A DNA stretch of 64,000 bases from an uncultured Lachnospiraceae bacterium (GCA_947564735.1 CANOEC010000010.1:46313-110312), one strand, 5' to 3'. Positions 27,557 to 35,702 are shown, counted from the stretch's first letter. Made by a program: numbers and translations. The notes: a model not told the origin generated them from the sequence alone.

Positions 27557-28520
27557 CTCTTATCTGCGATTTCATAACAGAAATATCAGCATCATGTTCA
27601 AGGGCAACATATTCAAGGAAAGCATCTACTATGATATAGCGATAATCCGGATCTATGTAAGCATTAAGTTCAGTAGCCTTATCACGAAGAAGTTTGTAGA
27701 TTTCAAAAGCATAATATACAAATAATGTATACGGATAAAAGTAATTCTGCTGGACTACTCCTTTATCTACATCTATCATTAAAAACTCAGAGTCCATAGT
27801 ACAGTTGTATTTCGATTTGCCTGACAAATACCACAATGCCCATAATGCACTTCTGCTACGATTTGGGAAAAGCCCTGGGTATACTTTATACAACATATGC
27901 GTTTTTATACCACCGCCAATTACTCCATAGGCTGTATAATCATCTGTATCCATTAAGTTCATACTTAAATCTTCATAGGTTTCGTAGTTCTCATATTCCT
28001 CTTCATCATAATTTTGGGCATATTCATCAGCAAACTTACATAGATTTGTGACCACCTCCAAGAGCCAATCAGCATCAGCATGACTGAAATTTCCCCTGTA
28101 TTTATCAAGCTCTTTTGCTTTTCTGTTTGCAAGGGTTTTTCGGATAATGGGGCATTCATTTCTAAGGATTTTAGACTTAAAATGATCAGCATCATCAACT
28201 AAATCTTCCAATAGCTCCATATCCATTATCTTTGAATAATCACCTTGATCCTTTTCGTATTTAACTAAGGATTCTTTTATTATCGACTTATAATTAATGG
28301 AGAGTTGTTTGCTGGATATAGGTTTGGTATATTTCCCATCTATACCAAATTTCTTTTGAAGTTTTGTAAAATCTTCATCTGTTAATCCATTTCCGGCGTT
28401 TGTTTCAAGAAAACGCTGGAAATATCCCTCAAAATTCTTCTTGATTTCTCCTAAAACTTTTTTGATATGTTCATAATCGTAACAAGGTTCTTCTACATCA
28501 ATGCCTGCACCCACATACAT
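27534..28520 (-). CDS. Unrecognised partner protein of the RecQ-like helicase
   Basis: A 328-residue, largely acidic and helical protein from ATG 28520, which has GGAGGT upstream. I recognise no domain. Visible features are a Tyr/Glu-rich run (QNYDEEEYENYETYEDL), a possible GKSKY loop in WALWYLSGKSKYNCTMDSEF that is not a real Walker A motif, and an aromatic hydrophobic segment (YFYPYTLFVYYAFEIYKLLR). No signal peptide is seen. The end overlaps the helicase start by 23 bases, implying translational coupling and a shared function. Confidence 0.65.
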   Translation of the reverse strand: MYVGAGIDVEEPCYDYEHIKKVLGEIKKNFEGYFQRFLETNAGNGLTDEDFTKLQKKFGIDGKYTKPISSKQLSINYKSIIKESLVKYEKDQGDYSKIMDMELLEDLVDDADHFKSKILRNECPIIRKTLANRKAKELDKYRGNFSHADADWLLEVVTNLCKFADEYAQNYDEEEYENYETYEDLSMNLMDTDDYTAYGVIGGGIKTHMLYKVYPGLFPNRSRSALWALWYLSGKSKYNCTMDSEFLMIDVDKGVVQQNYFYPYTLFVYYAFEIYKLLRDKATELNAYIDPDYRYIIVDAFLEYVALEHDADISVMKSQIRDGGMGFA

Positions 28521-28607
28521 GGTTTGTACCTCCAATTCTTTTGTTGCTATATCGTTTTGTCATAGCGTGAATCTACTTCGTAAATCAATATGTAAGTTAC
28601 AAAACAT

Positions 28608-28908
28608 ACATGTTGATTATTCCACGCCAAGAGACCCAGATTCCACTGTGGATAGGCTCCACCAGATTTCCTAGTGGTGCCATCAGTTCGCAGAACAGCT
28701 CCACCCTTACTTTTGCTTAATTACCCCCACTCAAATGGGGATTTTGTGTCAATGATGCGCGGCAGCGCAGGCGATAGTCCTTGTCATTGACACAGAAGCC
28801 CCACTTTGAGTATTCTGGGGCATGGCAAAAGGCAAGAGGATCCTACCCGTGTGCAAGTGGATCTCAAACAAATATTGGTAGACTCAGATACGTGGAATAT
28901 TCACATGT
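28608..28908. mobile_element. MITE-like element with a long internal hairpin
   Basis: Terminal inverted repeats ACATGTTGATTATTCCACG (28608-28626) and CGTGGAATATTCACATGT (28891-28908) match with one mismatch and one gap. They bound 301 bases with no coding capacity. Inside, 28729-28755 pairs imperfectly with 28784-28810 over 27 bases, around a TGCGC/GCGCA stem-loop. It lies upstream of the helicase pair. It could be a miniature transposable element or a structured RNA gene. Confidence 0.5.
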
Positions 28909-28986
28909 TGTAATTATAAAGTTTCTATGTTGTAAAAGCAATACAAAATACCGTAAATATTATACAGAACTATTCAAGTGTTTCCC

Positions 28987-29640
28987 TTAAAAATCATCAA
29001 TAACACGGATGAGGTTCTGTTTTGCATACCAGCTGTCGCAGAGAATGATGACATTCTTCTTGCTGTAGAGTGCAGGCATCACCTGTCTGATCATGGAAAC
29101 GGCAAGGTCAAGCTTCGTGGCGTCTTTTTTCCACATGCGATATCCCAGGGGGACGGCAGTGTAAGAGCTCTTCTATCCTTTCCGGACGGGGACGCAGAGC
29201 ATGAGGCTGACAAAGTAGTGGTCGTTAAGGTAATTGGAGCCGTTGTGTGCGGCATGATCGAACGGTTTTGAAACATCTTCAAACTTTGTACCGAATTTTT
29301 CGTCCATGGTATCGTCAACACAGAGGAACACAGGCTGAGTGTCAAGTCTCTGTGGGACAATCTTCAGAGCCAGAGCCGCAGTTACTCCCATAAATCACAT
29401 GTAATCAGCCTTTGCATAGGAGCAGGTATAATAGAAAGCATTGAGCGACTTTTCTGTAATCTTCGATAGGAAATGCCTGAAGAGGAAGCGGATTGAATCA
29501 GCGGCTTCCAATGCTAGCATGGAAAGCACCAAAAGGAAAAGAGCTTTTGCCGTTGGAGCTGAGAACGCGGAAAAATATATGTAAAGTTTGCCAATCACGG
29601 TATTTCTGTTGTATAATAAATTTGACGTACAGGGTCGCAC
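28987..29640 (-). pseudogene. DDE transposase, decayed insertion sequence
   Basis: Fragments of one transposase read in order: ITEKSLNAFYYTCSYAKADY, an in-frame TGA, FMGVTAALALKIVP, QPVFLCVDDTMDEKFG (first catalytic Asp), then after a frameshift near 29175 AVPLGYRMWKKDATKLDLAV and NVIILCDSWYAKQNLI (second catalytic Asp). It stops at 28987 before the Glu region. The protein is IS4-superfamily-like. It has at least one stop, one frameshift and a truncation, so it cannot act by itself. Confidence 0.75.
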
Positions 29641-29727
29641 TCCTTCGTGTATTATTTGAACGCAAACTTATTATACAACGGGGAGAGCTTTGTGCGTCAT
29701 TTTATTTGAAAAACTTGTAAATTGGTG
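29611..29727 (+). repeat. Long inverted repeat, left copy (IS end)
   Basis: This 117-base sequence, upstream of the decayed transposase, is present as a nearly identical reverse complement at 34838-34955. It contains an internal 16-bp palindrome (TTGTATAATAAATTTG and CAAACTTATTATACAA), as insertion-sequence ends often do. Confidence 0.75.
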
Positions 29728-29768
29728 TGCTTTGATCATCCATTATGGATACCTCCTTTGATTTTGAT

Positions 29769-31561
29769 AATCTCTCGGAATCTCTAAGCCGGTAAAATCA
29801 AGGCTTTCAGATCCTTTTTTATTAAAATCCCCCACTTTTTTGCCAAAAACTCTTGACATTTCCATCGAAAAATGCGGCGCTTCGCGCCCTTGATCAAAAG
29901 CATATTTTTCGATCGAAGGCGATTTCATTTGTTACCTGTTAATTCCGGCGGCCATTCCGCCTATCAAAACTTTGTTGTTGATAATCTTCGTAAATATTAT
30001 CCTGATCCGGATTCCATCCCACGTTCTGTCTGGGATATCATTGACCGTTTCTGGAACCTTGATCTCTCCTACACTGATGAAAAACTCAAAAACAAATATT
30101 CCATCTTTGGTCCAAAACCGAGGACTCCTTCCAGCATGCACCGTTCCTATCTGCTCTCTATTGATTTTAAGGTTACTTCCATTACTGAATGGGTTGCAAT
30201 GCTTAAGATCAATCCTCTTTTTGCTATCCTAAGCGGCTTTGAGGTCGGTGATACCCCTGGTGTCGGCACTTTCTACGATTTCTTTGACCGTCTCTGGGAT
30301 TCCGATGATGATAACTTTTCCCCTCATCTCCTTCCTTTAAAATCTTCCGTCAAAAAACCCTCAAAGAAAGGAAATAAAGCTGCTTCTGTGGAAAAACTGA
30401 CGGTGGAACATCTCCTGAAAAAGCTCGAAGCACAGTCTCCTTCCCTGGATGGCCAGCCCTTTGCTTCCCTGTTTGACCTTTTCCACAAAGAATTCCTCCT
30501 AGAGTCTGTTAAGAAAGGGCTTATCAATAACTCCAGCCTTTCCATTGCCGGCGACGGTACACCTGTCGTAACCTCTGCAAGGGAACGGAAACGTCGTATC
30601 TGTGACTGCTCAGAGAAAGGCTTTTCTGACTGCAGCTGCGATCGTTACTTCTCACAGCCTGACTGTGACATTGGATGGGATTCCTCCCGCGAATGCTTTT
30701 ACTTCGGCTATGACCTGTACATGCTTGTCGCCTCTGATTCCGAAAGCGACCTGCCCGTATTCCCTCTGCTGAATCCTGCCTCCCGGCATGACTCACATGG
30801 GTTCCTTTATGCCTATTTTGATATGATAAACTTCCTTCCACAATTCCATGTCAAAAAACTGCTCCTTGACTCTGCACATGATGCCATGCCTATCTATGAA
30901 TACTGTAAAAGAAATGGCATCATCCCATTTATTGACCTCAATGAAAAACGCGACATCAGGACAAAATACAAAGATGACTTCACCATCGGTAAAGATGGCA
31001 TTCCTGTCTGCAGAGCCGGCAGGAAAATGAACCATGACGGTGTGGAGCGGAGCAAATATCGTATAAAATACCGCTGTCCGCTTGCCAGCCGCAGATACGG
31101 CTGTTCCTGTCAGGAGCCATGTTCGGATTCCAAGTATGGCAGGACTGTACACCTTGCCATGAAAGATAACCCAAGGCTGATAAACATCCCTCCCCGGGAC
31201 AGTAGGGAATGGAAAACTGAGTTCAATACCAGAACCTCGGCAGAGCGTTCCAATAAACGCCAGAAATTAGACTTTCTGTTAGAAAGCGGCAGACACCGCT
31301 CTACTAAGATGTGGTACTGCCGCCTCTATCACATCCTGATGTTACAGCATCTGGATGCATGGGATCTGCCATTTGAATCCACCCTACGAAAGTTGATTTT
31401 GAATGCAGCATGATCCTATGACTATCATACCTTATTTTCAGGCATAATGACAGTATTATGTCTATTTTCCATACCCATCTTTTCAATTTAGGATAATATT
31501 TACTTTTCAATGTTCAATGCCAGAACTTTGCTGGCATGATCACTCATAATTCCGAGAGATC
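29769..31561 (+). mobile_element. Insertion sequence with 8-bp target duplication
   Basis: The 1,793-base unit has imperfect ends (ATCTCTCGGAAT at 29770-29781 and ATTCCGAGAGAT at 31549-31560) and contains one transposase gene. The flanking ATTTTGAT occurs at 29761-29768 and again at 31562-31569, an 8-bp target-site duplication. The matching duplication suggests the insertion is fairly recent. It landed beside the older IS end at 29611-29727. Confidence 0.7.
29872..31413 (+). CDS. DDE transposase
   Basis: A 513-residue transposase spanning the insertion sequence. Candidate catalytic residues are Asp in SLSIAGDGTPVVTSARERK, Asp in KKLLLDSAHDAMPIYEYCKR, and Glu in NTRTSAERSNKRQ; the last is the YREK-like region of IS4/IS5/IS1182-type transposases. 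A Cys-rich insertion (CDCSEKGFSDCSCDRYFSQP) and a second one (CPLASRRYGCSCQEPC) could bind zinc. The exact start is unsure because no strong ribosome binding site precedes Met1. The gene is full-length without visible breaks. Confidence 0.82.
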   Translation: MRRFAPLIKSIFFDRRRFHLLPVNSGGHSAYQNFVVDNLRKYYPDPDSIPRSVWDIIDRFWNLDLSYTDEKLKNKYSIFGPKPRTPSSMHRSYLLSIDFKVTSITEWVAMLKINPLFAILSGFEVGDTPGVGTFYDFFDRLWDSDDDNFSPHLLPLKSSVKKPSKKGNKAASVEKLTVEHLLKKLEAQSPSLDGQPFASLFDLFHKEFLLESVKKGLINNSSLSIAGDGTPVVTSARERKRRICDCSEKGFSDCSCDRYFSQPDCDIGWDSSRECFYFGYDLYMLVASDSESDLPVFPLLNPASRHDSHGFLYAYFDMINFLPQFHVKKLLLDSAHDAMPIYEYCKRNGIIPFIDLNEKRDIRTKYKDDFTIGKDGIPVCRAGRKMNHDGVERSKYRIKYRCPLASRRYGCSCQEPCSDSKYGRTVHLAMKDNPRLINIPPRDSREWKTEFNTRTSAERSNKRQKLDFLLESGRHRSTKMWYCRLYHILMLQHLDAWDLPFESTLRKLILNAA

Positions 31562-31686
31562 ATTTTGATGTGGCTGCAAACCCACACCATTATTTTTAGT
31601 ACTTCAAGCAACGCTATAGCTCATTCTATTCTCCCCATCTCAGATGGTGGATTAAAATACGTTTTCATTAAAATTTTAGAAAAAGA

Positions 31687-31715
31687 TTGACACGTATTGA
31701 AATACGTGTTACACT
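31687..31715 (+). promoter_or_regulatory. Promoter with operator palindrome for the hicAB operon
   Basis: TTGACA (31687-31692), 17 bases and TACACT (31710-31715) form a promoter. The spacer is filled by the palindrome ACACGTATT-ga-AATACGTGT (31690-31709). An antitoxin binding there would block the promoter, as expected for autoregulated toxin-antitoxin genes. Confidence 0.7.
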
Positions 31716-31793
31716 GAAGTGGTAGCAAGAGGCCAGTAGACAATGTTGAGTATGCAAAGACATTTGCCAATACTGACTTAGGAGGTTCCTTGA

Positions 31794-31988
31794 ATGAAAG
31801 GTGCTGTTGCTACAAGACATGTCCTAAAAATCTTAGGACAAAATGGCTGGAGAAGAATAAGGGTGAATGGTAGTCATGCTATTTATTCTAAAGATGGAAT
31901 TTCAGTTCCTATCAAGGTAACAAAAAAAGAAATCCCCATTGGTACATTATCCAGCATAATGAAAATAACCGGGCTTAGTTTTGACTAA
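31794..31988 (+). CDS. hicA: HicA-family toxin (mRNA interferase)
   Basis: A 64-residue YcfA/HicA protein. It has the double-stranded-RNA-binding-like fold pattern with catalytic His28 in VNGSHAIYS and the C-terminal IPIGTLSSIMKITGLS. HicA cleaves mRNA and is held by HicB. AGGAGG lies before the start. It is the first gene of a four-gene run. A strong hairpin overlaps its last codons. Confidence 0.88.
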   Translation: MKGAVATRHVLKILGQNGWRRIRVNGSHAIYSKDGISVPIKVTKKEIPIGTLSSIMKITGLSFD

Positions 31989-32000
31989 GCTCGGTTATTT
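31963..32000 (+). promoter_or_regulatory. Hairpin between hicA and hicB
   Basis: AAATAACCGGGCTTAGT (31963-31979) pairs with ACTAAGCTCGGTTATTT (31984-32000), 17 bp with one mismatch and a four-base loop. It covers the hicA stop codon. There is no T run, so it is more likely an RNA processing, stability or translation-control element than a plain terminator. Confidence 0.6.
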
Positions 32001-32018
32001 AAAAGAAAGGATATAGAA

Positions 32019-32414
32019 ATGGAAAAATATATTTATCCAGCAGTGTTTTCTTATGAGGAAGTAATATATATTCGTTTTCCTGATTTTCCAGAATGTGTAT
32101 CAGATGCAGAATGTGAAACAGAAGCATATTCAAATGCAAAAGAGGTATTGGAGTTATGGTTATACGATATGGAATGTAGGGGAATTAGTTTTCCAAGGAA
32201 AAGTGTGTTAAAAGATATTCCTCTATCTGATAATGAGATATTGGTTTTAATTGAGGTTTCCATGCCAGTAGTTAGAGATAAGGTAAAAAATATCTATGTT
32301 AAAAAAACTTTAACTATACCCAAATGGCTGGATGAATTAGGAAAGGCAGAAAATGTTAATTTTTCGCTTTTGTTACAAAATGCGTTAAAAGAATATTTAG
32401 GAGAAAAAAAATGA
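32019..32414 (+). CDS. hicB: HicB-family antitoxin
   Basis: A 131-residue protein. The N-terminal half is the RNase H-like HicB fold (YPAVFSYEEVIYIRFPDFPE followed by AYSNAKEVLELWL). The C-terminal part (TIPKWLDELGKAENVNFSLL) looks like a ribbon-helix-helix DNA-binding domain. It would neutralise HicA and repress the palindromic promoter. Its stop overlaps the next start (ATGA), tying the SEC-C gene to the toxin-antitoxin pair. Confidence 0.87.
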   Translation: MEKYIYPAVFSYEEVIYIRFPDFPECVSDAECETEAYSNAKEVLELWLYDMECRGISFPRKSVLKDIPLSDNEILVLIEVSMPVVRDKVKNIYVKKTLTIPKWLDELGKAENVNFSLLLQNALKEYLGEKK

Positions 32415-33790
32415 ATGTAAATGCATATATAAAATGCAATGTATGTGGATGTGTTACTAGGGTAAAAGTGCAGGCCGGATGGTTGAGAGAGCATCCTATT
32501 GCGATATATTGTGGAGAGTGCAATATTTTGATTGAGGGCACAGTGTTTCAAGATCCTGATGAAGGACAGATTGGATTACAGTTTAAAAATGCTACTAGAG
32601 TATCATATGGCGAAGAGGCTGACTATTTTGTAGAGTCATCGGGTGAGTTTATAACTTTCAAAATGGTTTCCGAAGATGATCCAAGAGTAATGCTGTCATC
32701 TGTTATGACGCCGTTTATCCGAAATGCACATGATGATAAAAATGAAATTTACAGACATAATTTTATGGCACTGTTTAAAATGAAAGAGGATGAATGGAGA
32801 ACTATTCGGAGGGTATTTGAATTATGGAGTAATCATAGTAGTGAACTGTATTTAAAGCAAGAATTGAAAAGAAACTTAATAAAACCGCAAGAAAGTGACC
32901 TCCTTTGGCAAGAGAAGGGATTGCATACTTTGTTTAATAGGGTTGGAAAATTCATGAAATATGACGAGGGAAAATTAGATGCAATTATTACAAGTATGAA
33001 GAAACTGCCATATAGGGAAGTGAAAGAGTTATTGAAATTTTTAAGTTCAAAAGAATATCTGGTTAATTGTAAAAGAAGAATATATGAGATTACTAATCAA
33101 TATATTGACAAGTTTCAATATATGATGCCGGCATATAAGGAGTTGCTAAAAGAGGTAGAGGTAGATTATAGTAATTTTGGAATTACAACAACATCATTTG
33201 AAATGCTCAAAGATTTTTACATTAGTTGTTATGAATTATTGGGAGATATGGTTCCGATTCTTAATGGGTTAAATAATATTTTACTACGGAAAAGATATAA
33301 TGAGAGTACGGACACAAAAATAAAATATGAGGATCTTTTATATAAGCCGAATTCATTAAAAGTGAAAAAATATATTCCAGAGGAAGGATTTTCAAAATTA
33401 GTTTCAATAAAGTTTAATGAAAGGATGAGGAATGCCATTGGGCATTATGACTATAAAATAGAAGGAAAGAGTCAAAAAATTTTGTATACAAGAAATACAA
33501 ATCATACTGAGCATAAAGAATATGAGGATGAAATCTATTTATTGGAGTTTACCATAGATTGTTTGAAATTATATCAATCTGTAGTATATATGGAAGAAAT
33601 AATTTATTTACTGGAAACGGCAGATTATAGCGGAAGTGGAGAAAAAATATCTTATTTAAAAAAGAAAATATATCCAAATGATCCATGTCCATGTGGGAGT
33701 GGAATGAAGTACAAAAAATGTTGTGATAAATTGATTGATAAGTACTGCAATTATATAGAGGTAATGGGAGGTATAGATAATGCCATTTGA
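32411..33790 (+). CDS. SEC-C motif protein with RX4H (HEPN-type) motif
   Basis: A 459-residue protein. The N-terminus has a two-knuckle zinc-ribbon pattern (IKCNVCGCVT and IYCGECNILIEG). The C-terminus has a SEC-C zinc motif (DPCPCGSGMKYKKCC, about residues 423-437). Between them, RNAIGHYDY places Arg340 and His345 in the R-x4-H arrangement of HEPN ribonuclease domains. By analogy it could bind and cut RNA, but this is unproven. It is linked to hicB by a 4-base overlap and to the next gene by an 11-base overlap. I know no named system with this order. Confidence 0.65.
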   Translation: MNVNAYIKCNVCGCVTRVKVQAGWLREHPIAIYCGECNILIEGTVFQDPDEGQIGLQFKNATRVSYGEEADYFVESSGEFITFKMVSEDDPRVMLSSVMTPFIRNAHDDKNEIYRHNFMALFKMKEDEWRTIRRVFELWSNHSSELYLKQELKRNLIKPQESDLLWQEKGLHTLFNRVGKFMKYDEGKLDAIITSMKKLPYREVKELLKFLSSKEYLVNCKRRIYEITNQYIDKFQYMMPAYKELLKEVEVDYSNFGITTTSFEMLKDFYISCYELLGDMVPILNGLNNILLRKRYNESTDTKIKYEDLLYKPNSLKVKKYIPEEGFSKLVSIKFNERMRNAIGHYDYKIEGKSQKILYTRNTNHTEHKEYEDEIYLLEFTIDCLKLYQSVVYMEEIIYLLETADYSGSGEKISYLKKKIYPNDPCPCGSGMKYKKCCDKLIDKYCNYIEVMGGIDNAI

Positions 33791-34556
33791 TTCGGAAGAT
33801 GTAATGTATAAAGCTCTTGCTGAAATATTAGATGTTGATTTATGGATTATTCAGTTAATTGAACCATATATAGGAGAGGATACTGGAAGTTCAAAAGAAG
33901 AATGGCATTATGGATATTATGCTGAAATTCCATCTTATGAAAGTCTTGATAAAACAGTGCAGGAAGAGATAGAAGAACAAATAGATATTGAAACGTTTCC
34001 GTTTGGTCGAACACTGTATTTTACAGATGGAGAGTTATCAGAAACTAAAGCCGACCCATTAGGATGGCGTACTGATTTCGAAGCTGAAGAATATTATCAA
34101 AAGAACCCCCTTCAGAAAGATAATGTTATTGATGAATTATATTCAATATCAAAAAAATTGAGAGTATATGATGACGCAATAAATACCAAGGCTTTGCTAT
34201 TTAGCGCTTTTAGTATTACGGAGAGCTATGTCCGTTCATTGATTTGGGATAAGATACCTGATTTGGATAGCGAGGTAAAAAATACGAAACTACGCAAGAT
34301 ATTGAAGAAACATTTGTACGACAAATTAAGTAGAACTTCTGGAAGAGAAGAATTGTATAAAGAATTTACAAGTAAAACATTAAAAAAAATTCCCTTTAGT
34401 GATCCATATAGGAATTCGTTGGCACATGATGTCGGACAAGCACAAGTAATAGAAGGAGATATTATAGTAAAAGATAAAAATGATAAAGAGTGCAGGCACA
34501 ATATGGATGCAATTATAAATGATTTAATAGTTTATGTCCAAAATGTGGATAATTAA
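33780..34556 (+). CDS. Putative HEPN-domain protein
   Basis: A 258-residue protein. The C-terminal helical region carries YRNSLAHDVGQAQ, giving Arg211-x4-His216, the RX4-6H motif of HEPN nucleases and their inactive relatives. The helix before it (ALLFSAFSITESYVRSLIWD) is typical of the HEPN/RiboL-PSP-like four-helix bundle. The acidic N-terminus is unrecognised. The start overlaps the SEC-C gene by 11 bases. It ends the operon. A protein-binding or RNase role beside HicAB is an inference. Confidence 0.6.
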   Translation: MPFDSEDVMYKALAEILDVDLWIIQLIEPYIGEDTGSSKEEWHYGYYAEIPSYESLDKTVQEEIEEQIDIETFPFGRTLYFTDGELSETKADPLGWRTDFEAEEYYQKNPLQKDNVIDELYSISKKLRVYDDAINTKALLFSAFSITESYVRSLIWDKIPDLDSEVKNTKLRKILKKHLYDKLSRTSGREELYKEFTSKTLKKIPFSDPYRNSLAHDVGQAQVIEGDIIVKDKNDKECRHNMDAIINDLIVYVQNVDN

Positions 34557-34837
34557 ACAGACATTTGAAATATAGCATATATTTTCATTCATCTGTATAA
34601 CTTTCCTAAATGTGAATGTTGAAAAATGGAATGTTAAATTTAAATTGAGCGTGAAGGAATGCAAAGACTTTTTTAAATGGCAATTACGAGTCAAGCGCAT
34701 AGTGACTGGAACCAAGATAAACTTATAAACTTGTTTTGCAATGCCTATCAGGCGTTATTAAAAAGATTTGCTCTATTTTATGGGAGATTTCCCGCTGGGG
34801 TGTAGCGTTTCTTTTATAGGCAATGTAATAATAATTT
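34557..34837. other. Non-coding stretch, nothing recognised
   Basis: AT-rich sequence between the HEPN gene and the inverted IS end. No gene, clear promoter or RNA family could be supported. Confidence 0.5.
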
Positions 34838-34955
34838 CACCAGTTTACAAGTTTTTCAAATAAAATGACGCACAAAGCTATCCCTGTTGTATAATAAGTT
34901 TGCGTTCAAATAATACACGAAGGAGTGTGACCCTGTATGTCAAATTTATTATAAA
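34838..34955 (-). repeat. Long inverted repeat, right copy (IS end)
   Basis: Reverse complement of 29611-29727 with few differences. No transposase remains beside it. Together the two copies enclose the complete HicAB/SEC-C/HEPN operon and the later insertion sequence. Confidence 0.75.
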
Positions 34956-35023
34956 TAAAGAAAGCATTTCAATCAGTTCTTCCTGTCCTGTTCATTTCAT
35001 GTTATAATTTGTTACAGGTTTTT

Positions 35024-35095
35024 CTTTCCCTTATTTTTGCCCTTATGAGGGTTCGTAACATGAGGGAAAAGGATATAACACAAGGGAAAATCTAA
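35024..35095. repeat. Right-end integrase arm-type repeats
   Basis: TTCCCTTATTTTTGCCCTTA, CATGAGGGAAAAGGATA and ACAAGGGAAAATCTAAGGGC repeat the AAGGGAAAA and AAGGGCAAA words found near the integrase at 21161-21210. They probably serve as arm-type sites of the recombinase. Confidence 0.45.
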
Positions 35096-35197
35096 GGGCA
35101 AACTCACATGCTATAAATTTAGCAATTTCAAGGGTTTGCGAACTTTTTGGAGATAAGATATAACAGTTATTAAATGTTATAAATTAGGTCTTATCAG

Positions 35198-35273
35198 AAT
35201 TCCAGTTTATCTATTAACTGATTTAACTTTCCCCTATTTTCAAGGCTTTGCGGTATGCCAAACCTCAAAATAT
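35198..35273. repeat. Right attachment repeat (att)
   Basis: Second copy of the 54-base direct repeat, with one mismatch to 21080-21133. It marks the right boundary of the element and abuts a blaR1 fragment. Confidence 0.75.
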
Positions 35274-35475
35274 TGCACCAAAAGAATGAAAGCATTGGTA
35301 TCACCATGCGGTGACTGCTGTTGCGGCAGGGAAATAGAATGGGTTATGGTCCGGTCGATTGTCTGATAGGCTTTTCCTATCAAGTTTGTTTCTGGTCCAA
35401 AAGGCAATAACAGCCGTACAACAACAATGAGCCAGAAAAAGACATAGGCAAAAACATTTTCAATAAAATGTTCAT
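35273..35475 (-). pseudogene. BlaR1/MecR1-type (M56) sensor fragment
   Basis: The start MNILLKMFLPMSFSGSLLLY at 35475 is typical of BlaR1-family membrane peptidases but ends early. A second frame continues with FFWLIVVVRLLLPFGPETNL, then loses homology at the attachment repeat. The protease and sensor domains are missing. The start overlaps the BlaI fragment by ATGA, the usual blaI-blaR1 arrangement. Confidence 0.7.
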
Positions 35476-35594
35476 TTTTCTGTTCTTCCTTTCTCCAAGA
35501 GTTTTTTCAATTCCTCATATTCTTCGTCTGCCAGTAGGTCTCCAGAAATCAAATCGGAAGCAAACCATTTTGCATTTCCTTCATAAATTTTGTA
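35472..35594 (-). pseudogene. BlaI/MecI repressor C-terminal fragment
   Basis: An open stretch ends in SGDLLADEEYEELKKLLEKG, the C-terminal dimerisation part of BlaI-family repressors. The DNA-binding half is absent upstream, where a stop codon interrupts the frame. Confidence 0.65.
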
Positions 35595-35702
35595 TTAAAA
35601 TAACAGACAGCACGCTCCGCGAACTGTCCTTATATTAATAAGAACCGTTTTGAACGTATAGTTGAAAACGGTTCCAAATGATAAAATTTTTTCTATTTTA
35701 CG

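Larger units (their letters stand above)
21080..35273. mobile_element. Integrative mobilizable element, about 14.1 kb
   Basis: The element is bounded by direct repeats at 21080-21153 and 35198-35273. It has the integrase at the left end pointing at the repeat, an XRE regulator, an excisionase-like gene, an oriT-like inverted repeat and a MobV relaxase. No coupling protein or type IV secretion genes are visible, so it would depend on a helper for conjugation. Cargo is the RecQ-like helicase pair and the HicAB/SEC-C/HEPN operon, plus insertion sequences that arrived later. The element is more AT-rich than the flanking core genes. Confidence 0.75.

Noticed and set aside
29091-29391. Two small minus-strand genes
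   Set aside because: They are fragments of one frameshifted transposase, as the order of DDE motifs shows.
30524-31174. Minus-strand open frames inside the insertion sequence
   Set aside because: They are shadows of the complete transposase gene on the plus strand.
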